Shown here: positions 1-11,164 of the stretch, piece by piece
Position numbering within the stretch: position 1 is the stretch's first letter
Layout of the letters: each line of letters opens with the position of its first letter
Source: Xiphydria camelus
Taxonomy: Eukaryota; Arthropoda; Insecta; Hymenoptera; Xiphydriidae
DNA: 64,000 nucleotides
Assembly (NCBI GenBank): GCA_963678675.1
Contig: OY783194.1
Coordinates: 11,678,451 to 11,742,450 of the forward strand
Direction of reading: 5' to 3'
Translations under genes and position numbers: made by a program
The notes under the pieces: generated by a model
What the model was told of the DNA's origin: nothing
The model's input: only the letters and a program-made list of their open reading frames with translations
Databases searched by the model: none

Positions 1-915
1 TATAATATAATAATATTGAAAATGTATTATATATGTACAGAATACACAAATTTTGTTCATTTTGAAACGAAACACATGCGTCACTCACTACGGTTTAACC
101 ATTGTTCAATACAACACGAATTGAGACACGACACTTGATGGTTGATAGTACATTGAAGGACACGCTTTTAGCCCCGATTTATATATTCGCATCGTAGCCC
201 AATGGAAGGGATAGCGTGGGCTAACGTGACGCGACGCGACGCACTCTGATCGGCCAGAGGAAGGATGTCGATGACGCTGGCGAAATGGAAAAACTAAGTA
301 TCAAAATTCCCCAATTGTTCATCGGCGGCATCGGACACTCCTCTCCTTTAGCCGGCTCGGATCACTTTTATGACGGTACCGGTCAAAGCGGGCACTGCGG
401 GAGATGGCTGTTAACGAATTGTCCGTGATATTTACGACCTATGTGTACGCTCGGTGCGACGGAACAGACCCCGAGCTATTGTCTCTTACCCCCCCCCCCC
501 CCCTGATTTGAAATCGCCTGCAACGCCGAGCGCGCGCGAAATTTACATTTCTTTTTTTGCTGACTGACTAGCTCCGCCCCCAAATTCAGCTAACTGACTT
601 CGTAACCTTTATTTATATGCAATATAGAAGTTGTATACCGATTTTCAACCTTATTAAATTCAAATTATTACCCCCCGGCAGGAACGACAACTTTGATAGC
701 GTCCCTGAGACATATCCCCCAGCTTTCGCTTGACTGACCGCAGTATGTTTGTCTACACAACCACTGTAATAAACTATAAAAAACTGGGCTTATTAAATTC
801 AGAGACCTTTTTTGGCTCTGGCTCTCCGACTATCAGTCTCATTAACACTCGCAGGCAACTGCAGCAGCGCGCGCACACAAACGTCAGGGCGACATGAGTG
901 AGAGCGGTGCGACAC
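1..915. other. non-coding, no gene seen
   Basis: No convincing open frame or TE signature. It holds a run of 15 C at 489-503 and a short GC-rich stretch near 210-290. Composition is otherwise ordinary for the window. It would be upstream sequence if the promoter proposed at 916 is real. Confidence 0.5.
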
Positions 916-1003
916 TATATATGTTTGCCACAGTTTGAGTAGTCAGTGGTGATCATCGCATAAATCTCCTTCCTTTTCAATTTAGCATATCTTGCAAACC
1001 AGG
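916..1003 (+). promoter_or_regulatory. candidate TATA/Inr promoter with a short first exon and splice donor
   Basis: TATATAT at 916-922 lies about 29 bases upstream of the A in an arthropod-type initiator TCAGT (943-947). Some 58 bases further on, AG|GTGAGA at 1001-1008 is a close match to a splice donor. These spacings fit a core promoter plus a non-coding first exon (about 945-1002). No downstream exon could be assigned, and short motifs of this kind occur by chance, so this is an inference. A TE promoter is an alternative. Confidence 0.3.
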
Positions 1004-1589
1004 TGAGATACGTTGAATTGCTATTTATCTTTTTCTTCAGAAATAATCCAAAATAAACGATGGTATAATTAAAAAAATTTTTAATTGCAAATTTCTATGT
1101 AAATTCAAGCATTTAAAACTTTAAAAATCAATCATGTGTAAACAACAATGAAAATCAAAATTTGGTTTCGCTAGAAAAAATGATGAGATTTTTCTAAATG
1201 GGTTACAAAAAAAAATTGCAAAAATCTTAATTTTTCGATTTGTTACGAATATTTGAACATTTCAACTCATCTGGAGGTCCTAGCTTCTTAGGCGTTGAAG
1301 ATAGGGTAAAAAGTGTAATAGCTTTTTTGTAGATAATTTTATTATCTACAACTTTTGTCTTAACTATTTTTCAATATGTCACGTAGTTTTCAAAATATTA
1401 GCGGAGAATCGATTTTTTCAACAATAAATAATTTTTTACAGCCGTACCCGGTTGGTGATTTTTCTTTTAATATGTTCCCTCGATTAATAACATCAAAACA
1501 CACCTTTTCCCAAGTTTTCGCCCGTATGTCTCAATTTTCGATTTGAACGAAAATTTTACTGGACTAATTAGTCATGCAGCGCTTTCTGA
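1004..1589. other. AT-rich non-coding
   Basis: AT-rich sequence with no open frame that I can support. The last 100 bases may hold degraded upstream codons of the transposase relic that begins at 1590. Confidence 0.45.
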
Positions 1590-2745
1590 CTCATTACGTC
1601 GGGGATGGAGATTCGAAAACTTTTAAAGGCATCATAGATTCTGAACCTTATGAAAATTTCACAGTTCTGAAAAAAGAGTGTATCGATCACGTGCAAAAGC
1701 GGATGGGTACTCGCCTTCGTAATTAAAAAAAAACAGACAAAAGGTCTCTGGGGAAGGGCAAGCTCACTGGAAAATTAATAGACGAATTGTCAATTTACTA
1801 TGGTTTTTCAATACGTAGAAATTATGATTCAGTTGAAAAAATGCGTAGTGAAATCTACGCAACGCTGGATCATAAGCTATCGACGGACGAGGAACCGAAG
1901 CACGAATAATGTCCGCCCGGAGAAGATTCGTGGTGCTCGTGGCAGAAGGCAAAGGCCACTGGAGATCTCAATTATAATATAAGCATAAGCCGGCATTATC
2001 AGAAGAAGCTTACAAGGCGATTTCTCCGATCTATGCTGAATTAATGACTGATGATCTCCTTACTGTTGCCTCGGCGGCTATACACAAAATATCAACGAGA
2101 GTTTGAATGCAATGGTCTGGTCGATGGCTCAAAATCGGTCTCCAGTGGCAAGCAAGCATGTCCTTGATACTGCAGTATATACCGTATGTCCCACTCTGTA
2201 CGGGCCAGTTTGAAGTTACCTTCGGGGAGGCTTGGTCGGTACTTCAGTCATTTAATACCGGTAGAAGTCGAGTCGGTAGTTAGAGTTGGTGTCAATTCGG
2301 GTGATCGAAGCGTCTAACTTCGAAATTATGAATTTGTGAATAATGGAAATTACTCACCATTATTCACAAATTCATAATTTCGAAGTTAGACGCTTCGATC
2401 ACCCGGATTGACACCAACTCTAACTACCGACTCGACTTCTACCGGTATTAAATGACTCAAGTACCGACCAAGCCTCCCCGAAGGTAACTTCAAACTGGCC
2501 CGTACAGAGTGGGACATACAGTAGGTATTGCCGTAGGTATCTACAGTATGTCTCATGGCAAAAACGCAGGTTTTTGTCTTTCCCATACTGTATAATGATG
2601 GCTTCACAAGTGTAATGAGGCTCATGACCAATTTAGGCATGCGAATCGGACGAATTGCTACAATTTCTGCTGGAAAACTGATGAGCGCCGATCAAGTTTT
2701 CAGAGCGCTCGCTTACTGACGCGGCAAAAAAGGCCCGGCTGGATC
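1590..2745 (+). pseudogene. decayed Mutator-like transposase (GDGDS type)
   Basis: From 1590 the frame reads HYVGDGDSKTFKGI, then KKECIDHVQKRMGTRLRN. This is the region around the first acidic motif in a widespread arthropod transposase family with a Mutator-like domain (recognised from memory as PF20700-like). A TAA follows RLRN and another stop precedes CPPGEDSWC. After a frameshift the family signature GYTQNINESLNAMVWSMAQ is clear at about 2080-2140. The frame is then split by a palindromic MITE (2180-2523) and resumes with NDGF and LGMRIGRIATIS near 2595-2665, ending around 2740. At least two stops, one frameshift and one insertion make it non-functional. It is probably the remnant of a DNA transposon; its terminal repeats were not found. 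Confidence 0.7.
2180..2523. mobile_element. palindromic MITE, family A, copy 1
   Basis: Two arms of about 155 bp are near-perfect inverted copies meeting around 2345. The ends read CCGTATGTCCCACTCTG inward, next to TA dinucleotides. It sits inside the transposase relic; removing it joins a Val-Leu-Asp-Thr-Ala-Val frame to a Gly-Ile-Ala-Val-Gly frame. Related copies lie at 37387-37658 and 41588-41735. No coding capacity; apparent frames across it are palindrome artefacts. Confidence 0.85.
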
Positions 2746-3678
2746 TCAAATCAGTGAGAATTAGATTTCCATTACTCTTGTAATAAACTGTTCCCTCCGC
2801 GTAGTTCTGAAAGTCTATACGTACATATATGTGTAGATTGTAGGAATCGGCAGTAAAAATTATATCATTTTGAAAAATTTGATGATTTAGTCAAATATCC
2901 AAATATTCGATCATTGAACAATAATTAATTAATCGGTTAATTTTAAAAATCGTAAGCCAAAATTTTGTTCAATGAGTAATTTCAGTATTAAAGTGATTTT
3001 AACGGACACTCATAACGAAATTCTATTATCATAAGTGGTAAATAAAGAAATATATTGAACACTGGAACGTGTTGAAGATTGGAACATTTAACCCTAAGAT
3101 GTGAAAGGAGAGGAAGCGGGAGAATTATTAGATCTGTCGATATCCAGCAGCTTCCCTTTAAGAACTGTTCCATGGAAGACAGTACAGTAGTTAAGTGGGG
3201 AAATTGCAAATCGAAACGTTTTACGCGGGTAATGAAAGACGCCTGCCAGTTCGATTACTGTTCCAACCGTAAACCGCGGCCGGGACACGGAGCGGAATTT
3301 TCCTTTCTCTCCGACTCCGTTCTCTCTCGGCGCTAATAATACCCTTATGTCCTCTCACACTTCTCTAAACTTCCATGATTGCAATGACAACCGCACGCAA
3401 GCAGCGCTAACTTTCCGACGCGACGTTTGGGCGAAGGTGTCTTTTGCATTCTCCCTCCTCCCCCTTCCACCCCTTCTGCATTTGCTCTCCTCCCATTTAC
3501 TTTCTCCTTTTCCCCTCTCCCTTTTCTTTTCCTCCTCCTGCCTCTTCCACACTTTCAACCTCTTTCCCTTTCTCTATACCGATCTTTTAGTCTCTCTTCT
3601 CCGCATAAAAAATATTACTCAAATATCAGTAATAAGTACCTACTGCCAACTTTCCAGTAGTTATATTATATTGTATAA
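2746..3678. other. non-coding with polypyrimidine tract
   Basis: No recognisable protein. Overlapping open frames at 3079-3336 and 3347-3682 share no motif with a family I know. The second is a product of a strongly C/T-rich tract at about 3440-3600, which leaves long frames open by composition. Left as unannotated sequence. Confidence 0.5.
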
Positions 3679-3715
3679 CTAGCGACCCGCCCCGGCTTCG
3701 CACAGGTAGTAGGTA
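3679..3715 (-). other. Helitron 1 3' terminus with hairpin
   Basis: On the minus strand the tail contains a CCGGGGCGGG stem-forming segment, then TCG and the terminus CTAG, followed by host T. Helitrons end in CTRR after a short GC-rich hairpin and insert between A and T without duplicating the target. The position directly downstream of the helicase frame supports the call. Confidence 0.75.
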
Positions 3716-3848
3716 TAGCCAGATTACTTCTGGTGGATTGATTGTGGCCGTCGTTTGAGGAATTTTTAGTATATAGGTAGAGAGCCATGCTACGCTAAAG
3801 AAAAACATGTATTTAATGGAAATAGGAAAGTATATTTCTTTTATTAAT

Positions 3849-5203
3849 TTATCTTAAGGCTAGTGTATAGACAATGTTTTTTGTTTTTTTATTTGGAGTA
3901 AAAACGTGTAACTTTTTGGGTGTGCCAACTCTGGAGCAAGTCACATACAATTGGCCGTGCGAAAAACATGAATTTTCCAAATTTAAGCCAGCAATAGTCA
4001 ACGATTGACCTTGTGTTTTGTTGATGGTAATAGCAAAAGCAAGACGCAAAGGGAACTGGAGCCGGTTGAATTCGAATGTTAAATCGTTGGAAATCACAGA
4101 TATGCGTGGAATGAGTACGTCTTCGCCTTTGAATTTGCCAGTGATGATTGTAGCGTCGATTAAATTTGGTGACAATTTTTTGATGGTCAATCTGGTTCCG
4201 TTGCACAGCTTTGGTGCGTTTAAGTTGGAATAAGCATCTCCAGTGATCCAATCTTCAATGTTAATACTTGCGGTGGTATTCCGGGTGGGTCCAATGAATT
4301 TAAAAATTCAGACGGATAATTGATGGCTTGTTCTTCGTCCATTACTGTGTCGATCGATTTATATGTGACTTTTTTGCTGGCCAGTTTCAATTGAATTTTC
4401 TCATTGAGCTTGTTGACATCATTTTTTGGTTCCAAAATTGCACGTTCGCACAGCCAATCTGGATTTTTGTAGTTGGTTGTTAAATTTGGGAATACCTTGT
4501 CGACAACCGCTTCAATATTCAGTTGCATTTGACAGAAGTTCGGCGGGAACCAAATCTCATTCGTGGCCCAATCAATTAGAATTTTGCCATTTCCGATGTC
4601 CGAAAGTTGTTTTGAAAATGTTTGGGCAGACGGGTCTTGCAGCAATGCACACGCATGTTCGTTAATAGCGTGATTTTCTCGATACGGTTCCAAAGATATG
4701 ATGATTTTAAACATGCGTGCAGCTCATCTGCGGGCATTGATCGCGGAATAACAGGCAAAGTTTGGCGGAAATCACCAGCAAGAAGAATAAGAGCACTTCC
4801 CGTCATTTGGTTGTTTCCTCGAAAATCACGCAGAGTACGGTCAAGCGCTTCAAGCGATTTCTTATGGGCCATTGTGCACTCGTTCCAAATTATAATTTTT
4901 CGTTTTTTAAGGATTTTGGCCATTCCGGAGTTTTTGCTGATGTTGCAAGTTGGTGTTTCTGTCTTTTTCAAATTCAATGGAAGTTTCAGTGCTGAGTGCG
5001 TAGTGCGTCCGCCGTCCAATAGTATTGATGCAATTCCCGGTGATGTCACTGCGAGTGCAATCCAATTCTGCATTCGAACCGACGCCAATTTTAAATTGAT
5101 GACGAATGTTTTGCCTGTTCCTCCTGGTGCATCCAGGGAAAAAAGTCCACCATTTCCGTTTGTTACATGTTGCATTTGTCGTAAGAATTTTTGTGATCAG
5201 CAA
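3849..5203 (-). pseudogene. Helitron 1 Pif1-like helicase domain, frameshifted
   Basis: Walker A DAPGGTGKTF lies near 5103-5135. The Walker B region reads IIIWNECTMAHK (about 4861-4900), with Asn where the family has Asp. LLAGDFRQTLPVIP follows, as in motif III. After a frameshift near 4640 the frame gives IDWATNEIWFPPNF and SEFLNSLDPPGIPP. After another near 4215 it gives NRLQFPLRLAFAITINKTQGQS and SCFSHGQLYVTCSRVG, the C-terminal helicase motifs. Stop near 3849. The domain would unwind DNA during rolling-circle transposition. The two frameshifts and the Walker B change mark it as inactive. Confidence 0.87.
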
Positions 5204-7385
5204 TCAATCGTCTTGTTTGAGTCTCCACATATGGCTGGTTGTTGCTGGTTCACATCGAAGTGCTGTTTTCGCACCAGGTCTCTATCTTGGACACTGTTTC
5301 TGTCCCGTATCGAAGCATTCCTAGTTGAATAAGGACTTTTTTGTTGATGAATATGTACGTGTCTCCAGTCAGCAGTAGAGCTTGGTTGAAAATCTCGTCC
5401 GAATACTCCTGGTTAAGGTCAGTTCCACGTGATTGCCTGAGAATGTCTTCACTGAGACTTTCGCGATGTGTTTCCCATAGTTCTCGCGGATTCGATGGTG
5501 TGCATGTTGTTAAAATAATCGCAGACAAATTGCGTATTTGTTTTGGGTGACACGTGGTGATGCCTCTGTTAGCGTTGTGTTCCAATGCTGATCATTTTCA
5601 AGCAAGCCCAATGTGAAACACGCTTCTCGATAAGTCTGGCATTCTTCTCCATTAATTGTTTTCAATGCGGCGAATGATGTTGGACCTTTGACCGTATGCA
5701 ATAACAATTGTAAATAATAACATTCTGCGCTATTCGGATGAACGGTGTAGATACGTCCCAAAGCATCAGAATATCAGCACGTCCCAAAGCACATCAGCAT
5801 ATTCTGGGACAATCGCGCCAGTTTCTCTACGTGAACTTTTTTGTCGACGTGTTCCAAGTGTAATATTTGGGAACTTCAGGATATAATTAAGTCTTTGCGA
5901 AATTGTCGGTTGAACACAATTCAAAGAAAGCGGTGAGAGTGGGGTGTGGCGGCTGCTCGGCTCTATTTTCTGCATTTTGTTCGGTGAAATAAACACGCTG
6001 GCCATTTTCCAAATGAACTACAGCTAAATGTTGAACTGTTGGATATCGCTCGTGGATGTTAAATAAAAATATGCGCCAAGTAGCTTCATTGCTATTGATG
6101 TAGCGCCCCATCTGGAATTGCGTGATTTCGTCAGTTTGATTGGCCAGCCCGAATACTGCAATGTCACTGCCTTTGTTGATGTATTTGCAAATATATTTGA
6201 TAGACTTCACAGAATTGCTGTACTCAACATTTATGTGAGCATCAAACATTTTTGAAAGCAGCGGTGAGTAGGGTACGATCCATCTGTTGTCGACGTCAAC
6301 ATCTACATTGCGCATTTTGATTGTGGTTGTGAATCCACCGTCATCCGCCTTTCTTCGCCTATACAAAGGATATCCATCGCCTCCTGTTTGAGTTTCTTGG
6401 ATCAGCTCACGTGGATAGCGCTTTATACATTTGCCATCCTTCATACATGGTGAATTGTGTTCAGTTCACCTCAAGGTCCGTGGATCATGTGTTTTTGGAT
6501 TAATTCAAATAGAACCGAATCTTCTATGGGATTCTGGAGTTCTGCGGAAATCACGTCATCGATTTGCGTTGGCACGATTTTTTGTTTTAGCCAGACTAAA
6601 CTATGGGCGTGTGGCAGGCCTCATTTTTGCCATTCAATCGAGTATATCCAGCATTGATTTTTGCCAAATATTTTATTTTTAGTGATGACGTCCATCAGTC
6701 TCGTCAACTTTTGTTTAAATACTCGGGCGATAAGATCGTGTCTATATATTGAATTTTGGCCGGTGAATAAACAGATCGGTGATGTCTTTCCATGCTGGAT
6801 TACACGTGAAAGTAATGAAGAGGTCTGGTCGTCCATACTTACGCACGTATGTCATGGCATCCTGAGCGTACTCGTACATGTGTCGCGAACTGTCGGTGTA
6901 TGTCGCTGGCGAGATCATCATTTGACCGATATTCGGAGCGTTTCCATCATTGGCGATCGCATCACTCAAGTGGACATATTCATCGACGCGCAGCTTTTGT
7001 TGATTCAACCGAATAACGTCACTTTCAATTTTCGCGTATATGTCGACATTGAATTGGTAGAAGAGTTCCCGGCTACTCAACAAATAATTCGATTCATTCT
7101 GCCGGATCATAAGGCGATAGGCGTAAAAGTCCACGCAGGAAACTTTTTTTGCCGACTCTTTATTTGTGTTAGGGTTTATTTGCATTAAGTTGATATTGTA
7201 CAGATTCTCGCCAAGCGGGAAAAGCAGTGGATAATGTAGTGCATCATAGCATCGATGAGTTTCCGTAACGCGTTGAACACTTGCATTCCCTGCGACGTCG
7301 CCTATCACCGATGCATTAAAGCGGCCCTCGTGCTCCCCAGGCGGTGTCTTGTCTACTCTTATCACAACCGTATAATCATCTGAAG
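5204..7385 (-). pseudogene. Helitron 1 Rep (HUH endonuclease) region, broken
   Basis: Reading leftward: a VDKTPPGEHEGRFNA segment at the truncated start; ETHRCYDALHYPLLFP; YVRKYGRPDLFITFTCNPAW near 6800; then EWQK, a TGA stop (6621-6623) and GLPHAH, the two-histidine metal site. The catalytic tyrosine motif KYICKYINKG, with paired Tyr, is near 6165-6210. Downstream segments MGRIYTVHPNSAECYY and ESLSEDILRQ match the linker before the helicase. A 25 bp tandem duplication at about 5756-5805 shifts the frame. Family knowledge: Rep nicks and joins single strands using these Tyr residues. Here the catalytic residues survive but the frame does not. Confidence 0.85.
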
Positions 7386-8003
7386 TTAAGGAAGTTATGG
7401 AAAAAGTCAGTCAAAGTTATGGAAAAAAATGGTTTTCTCATCATAACTTCTAAACCCTGTATCTTTGTTAGGAAACATTTTTGAAACAAATTTTCTTATG
7501 AAAGTCTACTTTTTTCTTGTTGTTCTATCACATATCATAATTAATGACGTTCAACCTAGTTTTGGCCTGCTCGCAACTCTATAAATTAAAATAAATATCT
7601 CAAAAACGAAGCCATAAATCAGAAATTTGCAAGGGTGATTTTTTTCTCTAAATTCAACGGGGAATCCAATAATTAAATTTCCCTTGCAAAATATCCAGTG
7701 ACGCCGAAGATTGGGAGGGGGAAAGGGGGTACCGGCCCCCAGTATCTACGCCACTGGAGAATTTCTTTAAATTATTTGATCATTACTTAGGGCTGTATTA
7801 CATTAGTCTGTGTGCAAAATTTCATGGAAATCGATCCATTAGTTTAGAAGTTATGATGAGAAAACCATTTTTCCCCCAACTTTGACACCCTGTATCTTTG
7901 TTAGTAACTATTTTTGAAAAAAATTTTCTTATGAAAGTCTACTTTATTTTTGTTGTTCTATAACATATAAAAATTAATGACGTTTAACCTGGTTCACCCT
8001 GTA
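7386..8003. mobile_element. MITE cluster of the CAGGGTGAACC family
   Basis: Two direct copies of one subunit, at 7455-7555 and 7888-8003, both start CCCTGTATCTTTGTTAG. Between them, segments beginning ATGGTTTTCTCATCATAAC recur in inverted form (about 7430 and 7845). The right end reads GGTTCACCCTG-TA, the same terminus as the complete short MITE at 39864-40034. No coding capacity. It abuts the truncated Helitron and may be what cut it. Confidence 0.6.
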
Positions 8004-8067
8004 TAATTTCTGATTTTTAATAAAATAATCAAACATGTATTTTTATTTTTATAAATGAAATAATTAA

Positions 8068-8539
8068 TTAATTACACTTTTTACATATGACTGATTTCTC
8101 TTTCATGCGTTTTCCGCAGACAAATTTTTTACAAATTATGCAAGTTCGTGTGGTTTTATTACCCGTGTACAAGCTTATTTGATATTTTCTTCGTAATTGT
8201 GAATTATTGCTTGGGCTGCTTGATGTTCCTTCTTGTAGGTATTCCTTTTCTTCTTCAAGAAATTCGTGATACTCTATGGCGAGTTCATCTGCTAATAGTA
8301 ACAAGAAACGCTGTCTTGGTATTTTTATTGCAGTTTTTGCCTGGTAGCATTGATTCCGACGAAACCCAGGACATTGAAAAATACGTGTACAGGCCATCTA
8401 TTGCATTTTGATTTGACGCTATATTTTCGCGTCATTTAGTGAACCATATCGACGCCAAATTTAGTTTTATTATAATAAGTAATTGTTTCGGATGTTCGCT
8501 TTCTATTGTTTTTGGTTTTGACGCATTTATGTTTTGAAC

Positions 8540-8540
<1 letters not shown>
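8068..8540 (-). pseudogene. piggyBac-like transposase C-terminus, fragment
   Basis: The minus frame contains IKIPRQRFLLLLADELAIEY, the conserved block after the catalytic core. It then has a Cys-rich tail with TCIICKKFVCG and ICKKC, the zinc-binding C-terminus of piggyBac transposases. The upstream part (8397-8540) matches in another frame the GVD-containing segment of the copy at 21395-21735, so a frameshift lies near 8350. Only the last quarter or so of a usual transposase of about 550-600 residues remains. No terminal repeats were found. Probably an old internal fragment. Confidence 0.75.

Positions 8541-8574
<34 letters not shown>
8540..8574. repeat. (ATT)n microsatellite
   Basis: About eleven ATT units. 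On the minus strand this is (AAT)n, directly following a LINE-like 3' segment, so it is probably that element's 3' tail rather than an independent microsatellite. Confidence 0.85.
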
Positions 8575-8575
<1 letters not shown>

Positions 8576-8790
8576 TAGCAATAGGCCCTCCCTGGGGAAA
8601 CGGTAAGTAGACTAAAACCCTTTTTGATGTGAAACATCTTATACCACGCTACGGCGGTGAGAACGGCTGTCAGCGTGGTGATGACGTTAGGGGTCCAGAC
8701 GCTCGAATGGCAATACGCTAAACTCTGGACGCATCGACTCTCTCCGCCACGACTCGGTGGTCCCCTTTCACCGAGTAAAAGCTATAGTAC
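8575..8790 (-). mobile_element. 3' UTR remnant of an I/R1-type LINE
   Basis: On the minus strand this GC-richer segment runs through GGTTTTAGTCTAC and a G-rich stretch and ends in (AAT)n. TAA/AAT-repeat tails after a GC-rich 3' UTR are typical of I- and R1-related LINEs. No coding sequence remains. Its upstream side is cut by the long-TIR element starting at 8791. Clade assignment is an inference. Confidence 0.45.
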
Positions 8791-10497
8791 AAGATCCGAA
8801 CTAGAGACGTTCTTCACCGATCTGCTTACCGGATGAAAAGTATTTTTTATCAAACATAATACGTCAATGAATATATCGCGAATGGGTAGGCTAATAAAAT
8901 ATGCTCAAGACTACCCTTAAAACTATATAAACAGGTGAGCTGATATGAGCAATTTGCACCGATCTGCTTACCAATTAAATTATATATGGAAATAAAGATA
9001 ATTTTATTGCAAACACGATGGTATAACCCTACCTGCAAAAAACCGGTCATGAATCACGGTTGTAAGGCTTTGAAAGTTATCGGAGCTAGCCAAGATGCGC
9101 GTACTACAGGGAAATTTGCTATAGGACGCAACGTAGGAAGTGGGCGCGACGCGACGGTTAGATGAGAGAGAGAGTGCGTACATGCTGCTTCCTCGTACGA
9201 TTGACAAAGATAACACTACTAAAATGCCGAGAAAAAGCGACTACGAGCGACTCGCTGTTTACATCCCTCAGTTTGCGGAAAAATGCGTGCTCCATTATTA
9301 CATAAATGTAATGTAGTGTTATCTTTTTCAATCGTTATTTTTTTCAATCAATATTACTGTTGGATCCCTGGTAAAATTATTTTCGTTCAAGATTCAACTA
9401 ACTTTGCATTTTTATTTTTGCCTGTCTGGAAGGGACAATTTATTACTTTATGGCTCTTTCTCGAAAGTACAGAAAAAGGGGAAAAACGTTCTTACTGGGT
9501 TTTCAAGTGAAAGTTTTTTCCGAACATGTGATAAAGAGACAGTCGAGACGATGGCTCATGGGGTGGGTTTGTAACGCATTAAAAATATCTGAAGGTAAAG
9601 ACGAAATTCTGGACTTTTGAGATTTCATAAGTTGAAACGATAAATTGTTAAGAAAAATTCTTCTTGAAGTCTTTGCGTTGTTTAGGTTACTGTTATATAA
9701 AATCTGGGCACTCTCTTATTCCAGCAACATACAAGTTTTTGGAAGGCTATAATATTGTATTCATTGTTTTATAATAAAGTTTTTTTACACCGCCAATTTG
9801 TTAATGATTTTTTATCGCTCTCTAAAAAATGTAATTTTTCTGTTTGTTTGCTGTGGTATTTTTATAGAATAGATAAAATTTATCGAATAATTATCACTAA
9901 CATATTATTATTCTGTGATAGAAATATTAATATTTCCCCATCCATATATTTAATTGAAAATATTTCAAAAATCTTTCTCACATTTTAATATTTTATATTT
10001 AATTTAAAGTAATTAAAAGTTTACTGCCAATACCTACTCCATCGTAGTCGCTTTTTCTCGGCATTTTAGTAGTGTTATCTTTGTCAATCGCATACGAAGA
10101 AGCAGCATGTACGCACTCTCTCTCATCTAACCGTCGCGTCGCGCCCACTTCCTATGTTGCGTCCTATAGCAAATTTCCCTGTAGTACGCGCATCTTGGCT
10201 AGCTCCGATAAATTTCAAAGCCTTACAACCGTGATTCATGACCGATTTTTTGCAGGTAGGGTTATACCATCGTGTTTGCAATAAAATTATCTTTATTTTC
10301 ATATATAGTTTAATTGGTAAGCAGATCGGTGCAAATTGCTCATATCAGCTCACCTGTTTATATAGTTTTAAGGATAGTCTTGAGCATATTTTATTAGCCT
10401 ACCCATTCGCGATATATTCATTGACGTATTATGTTTGACAAAAATTACTTTTCATCCGGTAAGCAGATCGGTGAAGAACGTCTCTAGTTCGGATCTT
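8791..10497. mobile_element. non-autonomous element with 456 bp terminal inverted repeats
   Basis: Bases 8791-9246 and 10042-10497 are inverted copies with few differences, separated by about 795 bp of AT-rich spacer with no recognisable protein. Both ends start AAGATCCGAACTAGAGACG. Each arm carries two copies of a subterminal motif ACCGATCTGCTTACC (near 8817 and 8959, mirrored on the right), the kind of repeat a transposase may bind. No clear target-site duplication was found next to the ends as drawn. Frames at 9004-9216 and 10072-10284 are mirror images of the same arm and not genes. Confidence 0.85.
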
Positions 10498-10835
10498 AGA
10501 CTACTAGCTTCCCCACTTACTACTACACGCTCACTGTTTCGGTGTACGAAGCAGTATTTACCCTCATTAATGAAAGCATGAGGATTGATTAATCATTGGT
10601 TAGCACATTTAAAAATAACATTTAAAAAATTCCCCAGCAACAGAATCCGAGACGCTGGGTGTACATAGTGAAGTAAAGAAATTAATTATTTACAGACAAG
10701 TAGAAAAGTTTATTTCTTTCGGATTCATTCCAAGTAACGCAAATTTCCTTTGTGAAACCGTGAAGACGAAAGGAGAAGAACTATCTGACGAGAATCATGT
10801 GAGAAATGTTGAAATACAACGACCCGGCGAATGCT
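10498..10835. other. non-coding, no gene seen
   Basis: No open frame or repeat recognised between the long-TIR element and the SWIM/THAP transposon. Confidence 0.5.
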
Positions 10836-11164
10836 CCATAATGAGGAAATGACATGAATTTTAAATCATTTGGAATTTCTGCTTAAGACTATGTAGTAGC
10901 CTTCTTAAGATGATATCAGATAATTTTTTCCCAAAAAAACGGGCAACAAGCGAAATATTTGTAAGTTTGTTTCACAGCGGAACGCCTACTTTGTCACGTG
11001 ATCGAAAACGCTTCGTGAGTGGCTAGTCGGCTGGGTGACGTCACGGATCGTCCGCGGCAGCCGTAGTGTCTATTGCATAGACTGCGTATGTCGGTCGTGA
11101 ACGTGTTTGCAATGTATATTTTACTTTCAAACGCAGTAGATATTGCTACTCGTACAAGGCAAAA

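Larger units (their letters stand above)
3679..7385 (-). mobile_element. Helitron 1, 5'-truncated rolling-circle transposon
   Basis: The minus strand encodes a Rep (HUH) region followed by a Pif1-type helicase, the defining gene of Helitrons. The element ends with the hairpin-bearing tail described for 3679-3715 and the terminus CTAG, followed by T at 3678. Its 5' part is missing: homology stops near 7385, within the frame, where unrelated MITE material begins. The N-terminal segment and 5' TC terminus are therefore absent. Multiple frameshifts and stops show it is dead. A second, distinct copy lies at 48008-52621 on the plus strand. Confidence 0.88.

Noticed and set aside
3347..3682. 111-codon frame in a pyrimidine-rich tract
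   Set aside because: Leu/Pro/Ser-only composition from C/T-rich DNA; no motif; frames open on both strands.
9004..10438. Matching frames in the two arms at 8850-9216 and 10072-10438
   Set aside because: They are mirror copies produced by the inverted repeats, with no start context or motif.
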